Of a stretch of 5,795 nt of DNA, positions 5,538-5,795 are shown in pieces; the stretch's first letter is position 1, and each line of letters opens with the position of its first letter. Below the pieces are notes generated by a model. It was not told the origin of the DNA. It saw only the letters and a list, made by a program, of their open reading frames with translations, and did no database searches. The stretch covers positions 1 through 5,795 of the forward strand of contig SIRV01000391.1 in assembly GCA_004366195.1 (NCBI GenBank), written 5' to 3'. The translations under genes and the position numbers were made by a program. The stretch comes from Actinomycetota bacterium. Lineage in GTDB: Bacteria > Actinomycetota > UBA4738 > HRBIN12.

Positions 5538-5795
5538 GTGCGCGCCGAGGGGGAGCTGGGGTTCCGCGAGATCCTCCGGCTCCCCGAGGTCCGGACCTCC
5601 GTCCTCGGCACCTTCGTGATCATGGCGGGGTTCGGCATCCTCTCGCCGATCCTGCCGCTCTACGCCCGCTCCTTCGGGGTCGGGCTCGACGCCGTCGGCC
5701 TGCTCGTCGCGGCCTTCTCCGTCACCCGCCTCGCCGTCGACCCCTTCACGGGCGCGATCGTCGAGCGGCTCGGCGAACGGCGGGCGGTGACGCTC
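5538..5795 (+). CDS. Major facilitator superfamily transporter (partial, C-terminus beyond right edge)
   Basis: I read this frame by hand: 86 codons are open from GTG 5538 to the edge. After a short cytoplasmic N-terminus (MRAEGELGFREILRLPEV), a first membrane helix spans about residues 19-42 (VLGTFVIMAGFGILSPILPLY). An external loop (ARSFGVGLDAVG) and a second helix (about 55-76, LLVAAFSVTRLAVDPFTGAIV) follow. Next comes VERLGERRAV, the cytoplasmic loop 2-3 motif A typical of MFS carriers (G-x-x-x-D/E-R-x-G-x-R-R). The layout resembles drug or sugar efflux-type MFS members, but the substrate cannot be told from two helices. It starts nine bases after the PAS-gene stop codon, so the two could be co-transcribed, although the gene also has its own -10-like box. 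Confidence 0.85.
   Translation, partial: MRAEGELGFREILRLPEVRTSVLGTFVIMAGFGILSPILPLYARSFGVGLDAVGLLVAAFSVTRLAVDPFTGAIVERLGERRAVTL

Overview
The window is very GC-rich, with codon third positions almost always G or C, frequent GTG starts and a -10-like hexamer a few bases before several start codons. This fits a high-GC actinobacterium (Actinomycetota), but no single gene fixes the lineage. It looks like ordinary chromosome: there is no transposase, integrase, phage gene, tRNA, rRNA or CRISPR array.

Layout from left to right. (1) 1-297, minus strand: N-terminal part of a DUF983 membrane protein with two CPRC zinc-ribbon-like motifs, cut by the left edge. (2) 298-351: a 54-bp divergent promoter region. 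(3) 352-1879, plus: histidine ammonia-lyase (hutH), complete by homology but broken by a one-base frameshift near 1171-1174. (4) 1884-3041, minus: a secreted L,D-transpeptidase with two Ig-like domains, a peptidoglycan-binding-like domain and a YkuD catalytic domain. It converges on hutH with only 4 bp between the stop codons. (5) 3017-4243, minus: imidazolonepropionase (hutI), whose 3' end overlaps the transpeptidase start by 25 bp. (6) 4244-4421: a 178-bp divergent intergenic region with a perfect 50-bp tandem duplication abutting the hutI start codon, followed by a 12-bp palindrome. (7) 4422-5528, plus: a two-PAS-domain protein ending in a histidine-kinase-like dimerisation segment that has Glu at the expected phospho-His position and no ATPase domain. 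(8) 5538-5795, plus: start of a major facilitator superfamily transporter, cut by the right edge.

How the genes relate: HutH (histidine to urocanate) and HutI (imidazolonepropionate to formiminoglutamate) are steps 1 and 3 of histidine degradation. Urocanase (hutU) and a formiminoglutamate-processing enzyme are not present. The two hut genes lie on opposite strands around a cell-wall gene, so this is not a classical hut operon. The transpeptidase is probably co-transcribed with hutI because of the overlap. The PAS protein is divergent from hutI and could act on local or distant partners; no cognate kinase or response regulator is visible.

The most notable signals are the duplicated 50-bp unit, which carries a -35/-10-like pair at 17-bp spacing upstream of hutI; the PAS-PAS protein with a phosphoacceptor-less kinase remnant; the hutH frameshift; and a TANNNT-N6-start geometry repeated at three genes, suggesting leaderless transcription.
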